Source of the DNA: JBGAJN01 sp044224905
GTDB lineage: Bacteria; Verrucomicrobiota; Verrucomicrobiia; Limisphaerales; JBGAJN01
Direction: 5' to 3'
Assembly (NCBI GenBank): GCA_044224905.1
Contig: JBGAJN010000003.1
Location: 62,001 to 126,000, forward strand
DNA length: 64,000 nt
Shown here one piece after another: positions 45,301-55,311 of the stretch. How positions within the stretch are numbered: position 1 is the first letter of the stretch; the number at the start of each line of letters is the position of its first letter. The translations under genes were made by a program, and so were the position numbers. A model generated the notes under the pieces. The model made no database searches, had not been told where the DNA came from, and was given only the letters and a program-made list of their open reading frames with translations.

Positions 45301-45867
45301 CAGGTGATATCAAGCCTGGTGAACCTGCAGGCGGAAAGCGTCGCTGATCCCGCGCAGCGCGAGGTGTTCGGCGAAGTTCGCGCTCGTGTGCGGGCGATGG
45401 CATTGGTTCATGAGAAACTTTATCAATCAAAGGATTTTGCATCCGTGGACTTCGCAGAGTACGTGAAAAGTCTGATGCGCCATTTGATGCGGGGTTATGG
45501 AGCCGCGGCGGCCCGGGTTTCACTGCGGCTGGAAATGGATCCGGTCAAGTTCAGTGTGGATACCGCAGTGCCGTGTGCGCTGATTTTGAATGAACTCACG
45601 ACCAACGCGCTCAAGCATGCGTTCCGAGGACGCGCTAGCGGGGAGATTGCCGTCGCGCTGCGGCGGGGCGATGCCGGTGAAGCGCTGCTTACCTTCCGAG
45701 ACAATGGCAATGGTCTTCCCCCCGGCACGGATTGGCGACAGTCCACTTCGCTCGGATTGCGGCTCGTTGACATGCTGGCCCGCCAACTCAGTGCGACCGT
45801 CGAAGTGGATGCTGGGCACGGAACGGAGTTCCGTTTACGCTTTAAGGATGCGAATCTCAGGGCGTAA
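42340..45867 (+). CDS. membrane sensor histidine kinase: CHASE3, four PAS, HisKA_2/HWE-type
   Basis: 1175 residues. The first ~250 carry about seven membrane helices. A CHASE3-like sensor follows (about 290-425, VERMMVDMETGLRGYLLTGDK) bounded by a final helix, then four PAS domains (about 465-590, 595-715, 718-840, 850-965) and a HisKA_2-type kinase: LKEIHHRVKNNMQVISSLVNLQ with His about 980, N box ILNELTTNALKHAF, and G boxes DNGNGLP and LGLRLVDML. An SD-like GGAGAG precedes the ATG. No adjacent response regulator is encoded, so it probably signals to a remote partner. Confidence 0.92.
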   Translation: MQPSRAATRHNQDSDEFSSRSDPGIPVKLARACALLAMAAGAVALCGWWLGQSAIRDQIQNYFSMKANSALAVLLLGLAIFIESYRDTGGWRRTLGKLSAGTAAVIGLATLLESAFDWNFGIDLLLAMDATAGYGLAPGRMASQTALGLLLMGIAVLALDWHARRSWWPAQLLAVGAVFFPLQVWAATLYGSFGPLETDFFLGMMSRSTATVFVLLAIGALLTRTDCGILRWFISIDSAKDRLETREFQRTLRRIAYGSLGCALAFGLSSMVVLAAVTRPASRMSYVNKFVAEARTVERMMVDMETGLRGYLLTGDKLFLAPYVAADAALTEEMQKLAEIVDDGEIFLRVQQVQVAFEEWRKFAREALARRERGSGYDDVAFNSHGKELMDNSRSTMAMLRSEVDSLRGVASRRLTQSGRWLFGVLVLFLFVMGPGASLLLQRLLRRATDTYRANFAAASRTAEELRVTLESIGDAVIATDKNGRVAFLNTEAVRLTGWTAAAATGRSLDEVFRIINEQTRRSVDSPVAHVLREGKTVGLANHTVLLSRDGREMPIEDSAAPIRDADGEMLGVILVFHDATQARDSKRRIEQSESQLRFVTDHAAVLIVHVDSEYRLKYVNETFARYFGLTREEVIGKRVAEIAGERAFTQIRPYIDRALSGEAVEWENEVPFSRLGPRWMHVAYEPERSEDGKVVGYVAVMSDVTERRRMQRALSDSERRLRTVMDLVPHFIFAKDRKGRYLFVNRAFAESYGMTPEQLAGRTDRELIPDQSQYEAFHRDDLKVIESGAPLFIAAEARTNSRGATQIMQTTKIPFTAPGTNEPAVLGVAVDITERQRAQEIAERFAAIVKSTDDAIISKDLNGIVTSWNPGAERIFGYTANEVVGKSIKMLFPPGRVEEETTILTRVGRGEAVEHFESVRVRKDSTNIDVAVTISPLKDASGKVVGASKIARDITGRKESARLIEAALHEKEILLKEIHHRVKNNMQVISSLVNLQAESVADPAQREVFGEVRARVRAMALVHEKLYQSKDFASVDFAEYVKSLMRHLMRGYGAAAARVSLRLEMDPVKFSVDTAVPCALILNELTTNALKHAFRGRASGEIAVALRRGDAGEALLTFRDNGNGLPPGTDWRQSTSLGLRLVDMLARQLSATVEVDAGHGTEFRLRFKDANLRA

Positions 45868-45887
45868 TACGAATCGCGGCGCGGTTG

Positions 45888-47144
45888 TTACCTGGCGCTC
45901 TCGTGGGGGCTTTCCAATTTGCCGAACCTGCGAATCTCGGGCCACCTCCAGGCGATCGCGAGCACGATCAGAATCGTTCCCACCCCGCCGGACACGACTG
46001 AGAACACCGGCCCCATCCAGTTAGCAACGAACCCCGACTCGAACCCACCGAGTTCGTTGGAAGTACCAATGAAAAGGCTGTTCACTGCTGAAACCCGGCC
46101 GCGTTTTTCGTCCGGCGTGAGCAATTGCACAAGCGTATGACGCACCACCACGCTGATGTTGTCGGTGGCGCCGCAGGCGAACAGCATCGCCATCGAGAAC
46201 CAGAACGAGGTCGAGAGCCCGAAGGCAATCGTGGCGACGCCGAATCCGGCCACCGCCCACAGCAGTGATCTTCCGGCGCGCTGCATCGGCGGCCGATGCG
46301 CCACGAAGATCGCGCACGCCAGTGAGCCGAGCGGCAGCGCCGCCTGCAGTAGTCCCAAGCCATCGGGTCCGGTGTGCAAAATGTCCTTGGCATAGACGGG
46401 CAGCAGCGACGTTGCGCCGCCGAGCAGCACGGCAAACATATCGAGCGTGATGATCCCAAGGATGATTCGGCTGCTGAACACGAATTGAAAGCCCGTGATC
46501 AAACTCGCGAGCGACATTCTCTCCCTCGGAGTGGTGGGTTGATGCCAGTGAATGAGGCTGATCAATCCGGCGCCGATCAAGACCGCGACAAAGTTGATCG
46601 CATAAACCGTCGCGGCACTATGCGTGAGCGCGATCAACGCGCCGCCGGCCGCCGGACCCGCAACCGATGAGAGCTGGAAACTGCCGGTGCTCCATTGCAC
46701 CGCGCGTGGGAAAATTGCCCGTGGAACAAGGTTCGGCAGAAACGATGAACTCGCCGGCCACAAAAAAGTGCGGGCCGTTCCCGCGACGAAGAGACATGCG
46801 TAGGTGAAGATCGTCGGCGCGTGAAGCGCGGAGACGAGCGTGAGCCCCAGGCTCGCGACGGCCACGACCACCGTCATCGACAGGATGATGCGCTTGCGGT
46901 TGAGGTTATCAGCGAGATGCCCCGCCGGCAGCGTGAACGCGATCATCGGGATCATTTGCGTCAAGCCAACAAATCCAAGTGCAAGGGCGGAATGCGTCCG
47001 TTCGTAAAGTTCCCAGCCGACGGCGACCGTGAGCATCTGCTGTCCCAGCGATGCGATGAAGCGTCCGACGAGGTAGAGAAGAAAGTCGCGATTCCGCAAC
47101 ACCTCGTAAGGGCTGGCGGCGTTCGGCGCGGCGTTGTCACTCAT
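45888..47144 (-). CDS. MFS transporter (EntS-like)
   Basis: 418 residues and twelve predicted membrane helices. The loop ADNLNRKRIILSMTVV after helix 2 and FYALNFVAV-like segments follow the MFS pattern; the closest group is the enterobactin-exporter/DHA3 type, often exporting siderophores or drugs. The substrate is not evident. It converges on the histidine kinase gene. Confidence 0.82.
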   Translation of the reverse strand: MSDNAAPNAASPYEVLRNRDFLLYLVGRFIASLGQQMLTVAVGWELYERTHSALALGFVGLTQMIPMIAFTLPAGHLADNLNRKRIILSMTVVVAVASLGLTLVSALHAPTIFTYACLFVAGTARTFLWPASSSFLPNLVPRAIFPRAVQWSTGSFQLSSVAGPAAGGALIALTHSAATVYAINFVAVLIGAGLISLIHWHQPTTPRERMSLASLITGFQFVFSSRIILGIITLDMFAVLLGGATSLLPVYAKDILHTGPDGLGLLQAALPLGSLACAIFVAHRPPMQRAGRSLLWAVAGFGVATIAFGLSTSFWFSMAMLFACGATDNISVVVRHTLVQLLTPDEKRGRVSAVNSLFIGTSNELGGFESGFVANWMGPVFSVVSGGVGTILIVLAIAWRWPEIRRFGKLESPHESAR

Positions 47145-47341
47145 GCGTCAGTATCGATTCGACCACTCGAACAATATCGGGAGTCGCGCACCGGTCGAGA
47201 AATTGTCCGTTCGCTTTCCGCGCACCGGAACTCCCCTTAATCGCATCGCGCCTGCGTTCGTCGGCGCTCCCCAAAAGAATCTTCTGGCGCGGTGGGACGG
47301 GTTTTGTATCGTGACGCCTTCGTTTTAACTTTTAATTAATC

Positions 47342-48814
<1,473 letters not shown>

Positions 48815-48835
48815 GTCAGCTCGCGAACATTTCAC

Positions 48836-48867
48836 AACCCGGCGTTGCTCGACGACGCCGGGTTTTT
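48836..48867 (+). terminator. terminator after gnd
   Basis: AACCCGGCG, loop ttgctcgacga, CGCCGGGTT followed by TTTGTTTC. It is 22 bases after the gnd stop. Confidence 0.9.
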
Positions 48868-48940
48868 GTTTCTCACGACAATCAGAATGAGTCCTTGAGG
48901 TTGGGCAGTTGCTTCAGGCACTCTGCCCGCCGCACCATTT

Positions 48941-50365
48941 ATGGAACCTGCAAATAGCGGACCCAATTCTGCCGCGCTCGACCGGGCGCGATCAAAGGCC
49001 TACTGGCACCTGATCCCGCTGCTCTTTGTCAGCTACATGATCGCGTACGTGGATCGCAACAACGTGGCGATCGCCAAGCTGACGATGGTGAAGGACATTC
49101 CCGGCTTCGACAACGCGGTGATCGGTTTTGGCGCGGGCGTCTTCTTCATCGGCTACTTCCTCCTCGAAATTCCCGGGACCTTGCTCGTGGAAAAATGGAG
49201 CGCGCGCAAATGGATCTGCCGCATCATGGTTTCCTGGGGCATTATTGCCGCACTCACGGCCTTCATCGGAACTCCGCTCGGTGTGACGAAGACCATTGTC
49301 GGTGCGATGAACTCCACCTTCGGCTGGAAGCTTGGCTTTACCGAATTTCAATTCTACGCCATTCGTTTTTTGTTGGGCTTGGCTGAGGCGGGATTCTATC
49401 CGGGCGTAATCGTGTACCTGACCCATTGGTTTCCGATTCGTGATCGCGCGCGAGCGCTTGCCTACTTCTTCGTGGCCACGCCGATCGCGCAAATGATCAG
49501 TCCGAAAATCTCCAACATCATGCTTCGGATCGGCACCGATGAAGTAATCAACGGCGTGACCGTTCATCATCCGGAATGGCTGGGCATGAAAGGTTGGCAG
49601 TTGATTTACATTTTCTGGGGCATTCCCGCCGTGGTCCTCGGCTTCATGGTTTTGTGGTGGCTTCCGGACAAACCGCATCAAGCCAAGTGGCTCACGCCCG
49701 AAGAGCGCGCCGCTTTGGAGGCCGAATTGGAACGCGAAAAGGGAATCGCTGGCGCGCGCAAACACATGACCGTTTTCGAAGCGTTGCGTCATCCCAAAGT
49801 GTTGTTGCTCGCCACGGCTTACTTTTTCACCGTGACAGCGAACTACGGCGTGGAGTTCTTCCTGCCGAGCATTCTTGAACAATGGTACAATTTGAAATTT
49901 GACGCACTCACATGGCTCGTGATCCTGCCGCCTTTCATGGCGCTCGTGGGCCAAATCTTCATCGCCTGGAGTTCGGACAAGGCGAAGGAACGCCGGATGC
50001 ACACGGTGGTGCCCATCGCAATCGGCGCCGTGGCCATGGCACTGGCACCGCTGACGCAAGGCAGCCTCGTTCTCACCATTGCCGCCTTCATGATTGCGTT
50101 CGGTGGCTTGAAAGCTTACCTGCCGCCGTTCTGGGCACTGCCGAATTTATTCCTTAGTAGCGCCGCCGCCGCAGGCAGCATCGGATTCATCAACTCCGTC
50201 GGAAACCTCGGCGGATTTCTCGGACCATCGTTGCTCGGATTCGTACGCGAAAAAACCGGCTCCTACGTCGGCGGTATTTACTACCTCGCTGGCTCGATGT
50301 TGGTGACGGCGGTGATGATTTATTTGCTCGGTTTGGGTAAGAAAGATCCCAAAGCTGGAGCGTAA
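48941..50365 (+). CDS. MFS transporter, anion:cation symporter type (sugar-acid family)
   Basis: 474 residues, twelve predicted helices. The signatures WHLIPLLFVSYMIAYVDRNNVAIAKL, GFGAGVFFIGYFLLEIPGTLLVEK and FLLGLAEAGFYPGVIVYLTHWFP are those of the ACS family (glucarate, galactonate, tartrate, phthalate uptake). Placement between gnd and an exported oxidoreductase suggests uptake of a sugar acid, though this is inference. Confidence 0.88.
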   Translation: MEPANSGPNSAALDRARSKAYWHLIPLLFVSYMIAYVDRNNVAIAKLTMVKDIPGFDNAVIGFGAGVFFIGYFLLEIPGTLLVEKWSARKWICRIMVSWGIIAALTAFIGTPLGVTKTIVGAMNSTFGWKLGFTEFQFYAIRFLLGLAEAGFYPGVIVYLTHWFPIRDRARALAYFFVATPIAQMISPKISNIMLRIGTDEVINGVTVHHPEWLGMKGWQLIYIFWGIPAVVLGFMVLWWLPDKPHQAKWLTPEERAALEAELEREKGIAGARKHMTVFEALRHPKVLLLATAYFFTVTANYGVEFFLPSILEQWYNLKFDALTWLVILPPFMALVGQIFIAWSSDKAKERRMHTVVPIAIGAVAMALAPLTQGSLVLTIAAFMIAFGGLKAYLPPFWALPNLFLSSAAAAGSIGFINSVGNLGGFLGPSLLGFVREKTGSYVGGIYYLAGSMLVTAVMIYLLGLGKKDPKAGA

Positions 50366-50417
50366 ATTGTCGGAAGTTAGTTTAGTCGAGACTTCGGCCG
50401 GCGAGAGCGCCCTGAGT

Positions 50418-50437
50418 ACTCGACGAGGGCGTCGAGT
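50418..50437. repeat. perfect hairpin ACTCGACG/CGTCGAGT
   Basis: An 8-bp inverted repeat with loop AGGG lies between the MFS gene and the oxidoreductase gene. No T-run follows. It could be another palindromic repeat or an operator. Confidence 0.45.
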
Positions 50438-50471
50438 GTCGTTAGCTTGAACTTGATCTTATTTATTTTGC

Positions 50472-52781
50472 ATGAAACTACGTCATCACATCATTGTTGC
50501 TGCGTGCGTGAGCTTCCTGGTCGCCACCGCGTCTGCCTTCGCCGCCAACAAAATCCTCGTTGAAGCTGAAAGTTTCCAAAACCCAGGCGGGTGGTCGCTC
50601 GACACGCAGTTCATCGAGATCATGGGCTCACCGTATTTGCTCGCGCATGGTTTGGGCCAGCCAGTCAAGGATGCCACCACGACCGTGAAACTGCCCGCCG
50701 CCGGCACCTGGCGCGTGTTCGTGCGAACGAAGGATTGGGTCTCGCAATGGAAGGCGCCGGGCGCGCCCGGCAAGTTTCAGGTGTTGATCAATGGCGAGCC
50801 GCTCAAGGAAACCTTCGGTACCAAGGGCGCCGCGTGGTCCTGGCAGGACGGCGGCACGGTGAATGTCGCCAAGCCGGAAGTGACGGTGGCCCTCCATGAC
50901 CTCACCGGCTTCGACGGGCGTTGCGACGCGATCTATTTCACCAGTGATCTCAAGGAAACTCCGCCCAACGACAGCACGCCGCTGTCCGCGTGGCGCAAAG
51001 AGTTGCTCAAACTCCCCGCGACGCCCGAGGACATGGGCGAGTTCGACCTCGTGGTGGTGGGCGGTGGCTACGGCGGCATGGGCAGCGCGATCTCAGCGGC
51101 GCGCATGGGCCTGAAAGTGGCGTTGATCCAGAACCGCCCCGTGCTCGGCGGCAACGGTTCCTCCGAGGTGCGCGTCTGGGCCAAGGGACTGGTCCGCCGC
51201 GGCAAGTACCCGCACATCGGTGAGATGGTCGAGGAATTCGCGGACAAGGCGAAGAATTCTCCCGGCACCTACGAGGAGTTCGGCGATGCGCAGAAGGAAG
51301 CCCACGTGCGCGCAGAGAAGAACATCAAGCTGTTCCTGAACGAACACATGTTCAAGGCTGAGGCCAAGGACGGGCGCATCATTTCCTGCACCACGCTTAA
51401 CACCTCCACGAGCCGCGAGAAGAAATTCCGTGGCAAGATGTTCGTAGATTGCACCGGCCACGGCAGCCTCGCGTATCTCGCGGGCGCCAAGTATGAGATC
51501 GAACTCAAGGATCTACTGGGCATGAGCAACATGTGGATCTGGAGCGACACCGACAGCGAGCAGCAGTTTCCTGAGACGCCGTGGGCACTCGACCTGACCA
51601 TGGATGACTTCCCGTATCCGAAGAAGGCCAAGGGGGAAATGGCGAACAAGGGCAAGGGCGAATGGTTCTGGGAAAGCGGCTTCAACAAGCACCCTATCAA
51701 CGATCTCGAATCCATCCGCGACTGGAATCTCCGCGCAGTGTTCGGCGCGTTCAACGCGATGAAAAACAAGGACGGTGCCGCCGAGCACAAGAAAGCCAAG
51801 CTCGAGTGGGTGGCCTACATCGGTGGCCCGCGCGAGTCGCGTCGCATCATGGGCGACGTGGTCCTCACCCACGAGGACATCGTGACGAAGAAGCAGTTCC
51901 CCGACGGCTGCGTGCCGAGCACGTGGAGCATCGACCTGCATTTCGCGAAGCAGGAGTACGCAAAGAAGTTTCCCGAGAACCCCTTCATCTCGATCGCCGA
52001 GCACGACAAGCGCATCGACCGCGACTACGGCTATCCGGTGCCTTACCGTTGCCTTTACTCAACGAACATCGCGAACATGTTCATGGCCGGACGTCAGATC
52101 AGCGTCACCGACCAAGCGCTTGGAACGGTGCGCGTGATGCAAACCATCGGCATGATGGGCGAAGTGGTGGGCAAGGCTGCCGCCGTCGCGCTCAAGCACA
52201 ACGCCACGCCACGCGACGTGTACTACAACTATTGGACCGAGCTGGACGAGTTGCTCAAGCTCCCCGGCCGCGCGCGGCGCGCTTCCTTGAGCGCGCCCTT
52301 CGAGATCACCGGCCCCGCGCCCGGCCCCGTGCAGGACATCAGCGGCGGCGGCCACGGGATTGCCCTTGCCTCGCTCAAAGGCCAGGTGATTGACAACCTC
52401 AACGCCAAGCTCACCGGCAAATGGACCGGCGGTGCCGGCCTAGAGCCCCACGTCGGTGCGAACTACCAGTACGCCGGCAAAGGCTCAGGTGCGAAGGCGC
52501 TCTTCGAGTTCACCGTGGCTGCGACGGGCAATTATGAAGTCCGCTTCGCCACCGCCGCGCATGAGAACCGCGCCTCCAACACGCCGGTCACGGTTCGCGG
52601 AGCCGACGGCGAAAAGACGTTGACCGTAAACCAGAAGAAACCCGGTCCCATCGATAATGCCTGGGTCTCGCTGGGCACGTTCCGTTTCGAGGCCGGCAAG
52701 CCTGGCACCGTGGAAGTCACCACCGAGAAGGCCGACGGCAACGTCCAAATTGACGCCGTGCAAGTGCTGCCAGCGAAGTAA
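50472..52781 (+). CDS. exported FAD-dependent oxidoreductase with carbohydrate-binding-like ends
   Basis: A signal peptide (HHIIVAACVSFLVATASAFA) leads to 769 residues in three parts. First a jellyroll-like segment (about 25-175, ILVEAESFQNPGGWSLDTQ; KLPAAGTWRVFVRTKDW). Then an FAD domain (about 190-610) with the dinucleotide-binding VVVGGGYGGMGSAISAARMGL, PVLGGNGSSEVRVW, DCTGHGSLAYLAGA and NMFMAGRQISVTDQALGTVRVMQT. The last ~120 residues are again a golvesin-like beta domain. It belongs to the FAD-dependent oxidoreductases common in Verrucomicrobia and probably acts on a sugar or polysaccharide in the periplasm. Confidence 0.85.
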   Translation: MKLRHHIIVAACVSFLVATASAFAANKILVEAESFQNPGGWSLDTQFIEIMGSPYLLAHGLGQPVKDATTTVKLPAAGTWRVFVRTKDWVSQWKAPGAPGKFQVLINGEPLKETFGTKGAAWSWQDGGTVNVAKPEVTVALHDLTGFDGRCDAIYFTSDLKETPPNDSTPLSAWRKELLKLPATPEDMGEFDLVVVGGGYGGMGSAISAARMGLKVALIQNRPVLGGNGSSEVRVWAKGLVRRGKYPHIGEMVEEFADKAKNSPGTYEEFGDAQKEAHVRAEKNIKLFLNEHMFKAEAKDGRIISCTTLNTSTSREKKFRGKMFVDCTGHGSLAYLAGAKYEIELKDLLGMSNMWIWSDTDSEQQFPETPWALDLTMDDFPYPKKAKGEMANKGKGEWFWESGFNKHPINDLESIRDWNLRAVFGAFNAMKNKDGAAEHKKAKLEWVAYIGGPRESRRIMGDVVLTHEDIVTKKQFPDGCVPSTWSIDLHFAKQEYAKKFPENPFISIAEHDKRIDRDYGYPVPYRCLYSTNIANMFMAGRQISVTDQALGTVRVMQTIGMMGEVVGKAAAVALKHNATPRDVYYNYWTELDELLKLPGRARRASLSAPFEITGPAPGPVQDISGGGHGIALASLKGQVIDNLNAKLTGKWTGGAGLEPHVGANYQYAGKGSGAKALFEFTVAATGNYEVRFATAAHENRASNTPVTVRGADGEKTLTVNQKKPGPIDNAWVSLGTFRFEAGKPGTVEVTTEKADGNVQIDAVQVLPAK

Positions 52782-52782
52782 C

Positions 52783-52864
52783 GTGCTGCCGGCATCTTGC
52801 CGGCCGCTCTAACTTTCCTTTTTCCGGTCGGAAATGTTCAGAAGTTCCGGCCAGATGCCGGAAC
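52783..52864. repeat. two REP-like hairpins of the NAGAT-loop family (copies 2 and 3)
   Basis: The first hairpin, GCCGGC-ATCTT-GCCGGC (52788-52804), is the reverse complement of the core at 1195-1215 and shares its GCACG flank. The second, GTTCCGGC-CAGAT-GCCGGAAC (52844-52864), has a perfect 8-bp stem and the same loop pattern in the other orientation. Two inverted palindromes side by side resemble a BIME. Confidence 0.7.
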
Positions 52865-52922
52865 CACGTTCAGCACTCCGAAGCTGGCACTTCGTTTCTG
52901 ATTCCGGCAGAGTTTCGCCCGC

Positions 52923-54203
52923 ATGACCGCAGCGACAATCAAGGTGGTGGCCCTCCAAGCCTACCGCTTTGCCGTGCTCGCACTGATCGTGTGGATGATT
53001 CGGGATCACCATTTGCGCCTGCGCCTGCAAGGCGACAATCCGGTGGTCGTGGACGAAATCAAATCTTTCTTCACCAACGCCGCGATCCTTCGACTTGATG
53101 CATCTGAACGCGATGGCTTCCGTGTGCTCGACGCCGACGATCACTACCTCGGCTACGTCGTGCGGACTTTGCCGCAGTGCAACCACATCATCGGCTACTG
53201 CGGCGTGACCGATTTTCTCATCATCTTCGATCCGACGCTGACGGTGCTCGGTTTGAAAGTTCGAAGCTCAGAGGATACCCGCAAGCACGTTGAAGATGTT
53301 GTCATGGACCGCAAGTTCCTTAAAAAATGGAACGGGATGGCGTGGGATTCCGTCGCCGAAATGAATCTCAAGAAAGCCGGCATCGAAGGCGTCTCCGGCG
53401 CCACGATGACCAGCATGGCGATGGCCCACAGTGTCGTCCACCGCTTGCGCACCGCCAATCAACAAATCGCCGCAGGCCATCGCCCGGTGCAATTCCGGGC
53501 GCGGGACATCGGCCTGATCGTCGTGATGGCGGTGGGTTGCCTGATGACGTTTGGTCATCTGCGCGGGCGACGCTGGGTGCGGCGCGTGTTCCAAGTGGTT
53601 GTCATCGGTTACGTGGGCATTCTCAATGGCGACTTGCTCGCGCAATCGCTGCTCGCCGGTTGGGCGAAATCGGGCGTGCCTTGGAACCTTGCGCCCGGGC
53701 TCGTGCTCCTCGTCGCGGCATCCTTCATCGTCCCGTGGGCGGCGAAGAAGCCGCTGTATTGCCAGCAACTTTGTCCGCACGGCGCTGCTCAGGAATGGTT
53801 CGGACGATTCGGGTTGCGTGGAAAACTCCGCATGCCGGCGCGGATCGGTGCGGGGCTCGAATGGCTTCCGGGGCTCTCGCTCTTATTCGTGTTGCTTGTG
53901 GTTCTGCTGTTGGCGCCGTTTGATCTCGCCGACCTCGAGCCGTTTGATGCTTATATCATCAAGTCCGCCGGCGCCGCTACGATTGGCGTCGCGATCGTCG
54001 GTCTGCTCGCGTCCCTGTTCATTCCACAGGCGTATTGCCGTTACGGTTGTCCGACTGGTGCGCTTCTTGAATTCGTCCGTTCGCACGGCGCGAATGATCG
54101 TTTTGGTCGGCGCGACATCGCGGCGGGTTTGATGGTGGTGCTCGTGGCGGTCATTTGGTGGAAATATTCTCTGATCAGCGTCTGGCTTTCCGGAGTCGCA
54201 TGA
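52923..54203 (+). CDS. NosR-like membrane FMN/[4Fe-4S] electron-transfer protein
   Basis: 426 residues. An N-terminal helix is followed by an FMN-binding domain whose flavinylation motif is GVSGATMTSMA (Thr about 162), then five or six membrane helices with two cysteine clusters of the NapH/NosR type: LYCQQLCPHG and YCRYGCPTGALLEF. Both read CxxxCP and lack the extra cysteines of a full ferredoxin. Such proteins move electrons from quinol or a cytoplasmic donor across the membrane to a periplasmic partner. The ATGA overlap with apbE downstream supports joint expression. Confidence 0.85.
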   Translation: MTAATIKVVALQAYRFAVLALIVWMIRDHHLRLRLQGDNPVVVDEIKSFFTNAAILRLDASERDGFRVLDADDHYLGYVVRTLPQCNHIIGYCGVTDFLIIFDPTLTVLGLKVRSSEDTRKHVEDVVMDRKFLKKWNGMAWDSVAEMNLKKAGIEGVSGATMTSMAMAHSVVHRLRTANQQIAAGHRPVQFRARDIGLIVVMAVGCLMTFGHLRGRRWVRRVFQVVVIGYVGILNGDLLAQSLLAGWAKSGVPWNLAPGLVLLVAASFIVPWAAKKPLYCQQLCPHGAAQEWFGRFGLRGKLRMPARIGAGLEWLPGLSLLFVLLVVLLLAPFDLADLEPFDAYIIKSAGAATIGVAIVGLLASLFIPQAYCRYGCPTGALLEFVRSHGANDRFGRRDIAAGLMVVLVAVIWWKYSLISVWLSGVA

Positions 54204-55237
54204 AGCGCCTTCGCACGCTTTATAGATTGCTCATCCTGGTCAGCATCGTTGCGTCTTTGCTGAGACCGGCGAACGCCGCTGAAACTTCTCCGCTCGTCTC
54301 CTTCAATGGGCGCACGATGGGCACTTTCTATTCGGTGAAATTTCCGCGAACGGACGCACCCGTGGACGTTGCGAAACTTCATAGGGAAGTTGACGCATTG
54401 CTCGATCGGCTCGAAGGGCAGATGTCGACGTATCGCACGAATTCGGAACTGTCGCACTTCAACGCGCAGCGCGATACGAACTGGTTCCTGGTTTCGATCG
54501 AATTCGCGCGATGCGTTGCCGAGGCCCAGCGCGTGAGTCAATTGACCGCTGGAACCTTCGACGTGACGATCGATCCGCTCGTGCGTTTGTGGGGATTCGG
54601 ACCGGATCGCCACACCGGTTCTGTTCCCTCGGAGAAGAGCATTCGAGAAGCTCGTCGGCGCGTTGATTTTCGAAAACTCGCCGTGCGCACCGAGCCGCCC
54701 GCCTTGCGCAAAGCGGATCCGCAATTGTCCATCGACCTCTCGGGCATTGCTAAGGGTTTCGCGGCCGACGCCATCGGTGAGTTTTTGGAAGAACGCGGTC
54801 TTACGAACTTTCTCGTGGGAATCGCGGGTGAGCAACGGGCCCGCGGGCGTTCCGCCGCCGGAAGTCCTTGGCGCGTGGGTGTCGAGCGCCCGGACACGAA
54901 GGGAACGGAACTCCAGTGCGTGGTGGAGTTGGCGAATCTCGCGCTCTCGACTTCCGGTAACTATCGCAACTATTTCGAACGCGATGGCCGCCGTTACTCG
55001 CACGTCATTGATCCTCGCACGGGTTGGCCGGTGACCAACACGTTGGCGTCGGTGAGTGTGGTTCACGCGTCGAGCACGACGGCGGATGCGCTGGCCAAAC
55101 CCCTCATGGTCATGGGGCCGGAGGTGGGATTCGCGTTCGCGGTGAAAGAGAATATCGCCGCGTTGTTCATCGTTCTCTGCGACGGGCATTTCGAATCGAA
55201 GCCCACGCCGGCATTTGAGCGGTTGATCTTGAAGTAG
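54200..55237 (+). CDS. apbE: FAD:protein FMN transferase
   Basis: 345 residues from ATG 54200, which overlaps the preceding stop as ATGA. The enzyme attaches FMN to Thr of FMN-binding domains such as the SGATMTS of its neighbour. Markers are GRTMGTFYSVKFP, EGQMSTYRTNSELSHFN, DVTIDPLVRLWGFGP, DLSGIAKGFAADAIGEFL and the Asp/Thr-rich metal site HVIDPRTGWPVTN...STTADALAK. A signal peptide (LLILVSIVASLLRPANA) sends it to the periplasm. Confidence 0.94.
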   Translation: MKRLRTLYRLLILVSIVASLLRPANAAETSPLVSFNGRTMGTFYSVKFPRTDAPVDVAKLHREVDALLDRLEGQMSTYRTNSELSHFNAQRDTNWFLVSIEFARCVAEAQRVSQLTAGTFDVTIDPLVRLWGFGPDRHTGSVPSEKSIREARRRVDFRKLAVRTEPPALRKADPQLSIDLSGIAKGFAADAIGEFLEERGLTNFLVGIAGEQRARGRSAAGSPWRVGVERPDTKGTELQCVVELANLALSTSGNYRNYFERDGRRYSHVIDPRTGWPVTNTLASVSVVHASSTTADALAKPLMVMGPEVGFAFAVKENIAALFIVLCDGHFESKPTPAFERLILK

Positions 55238-55311
55238 GACTGATAAGCGCCGAATGAGTCGTCGGGGAAATTTGCATTCGGACTCCACATGCCGTATGTC
55301 TGGCGCGAACT

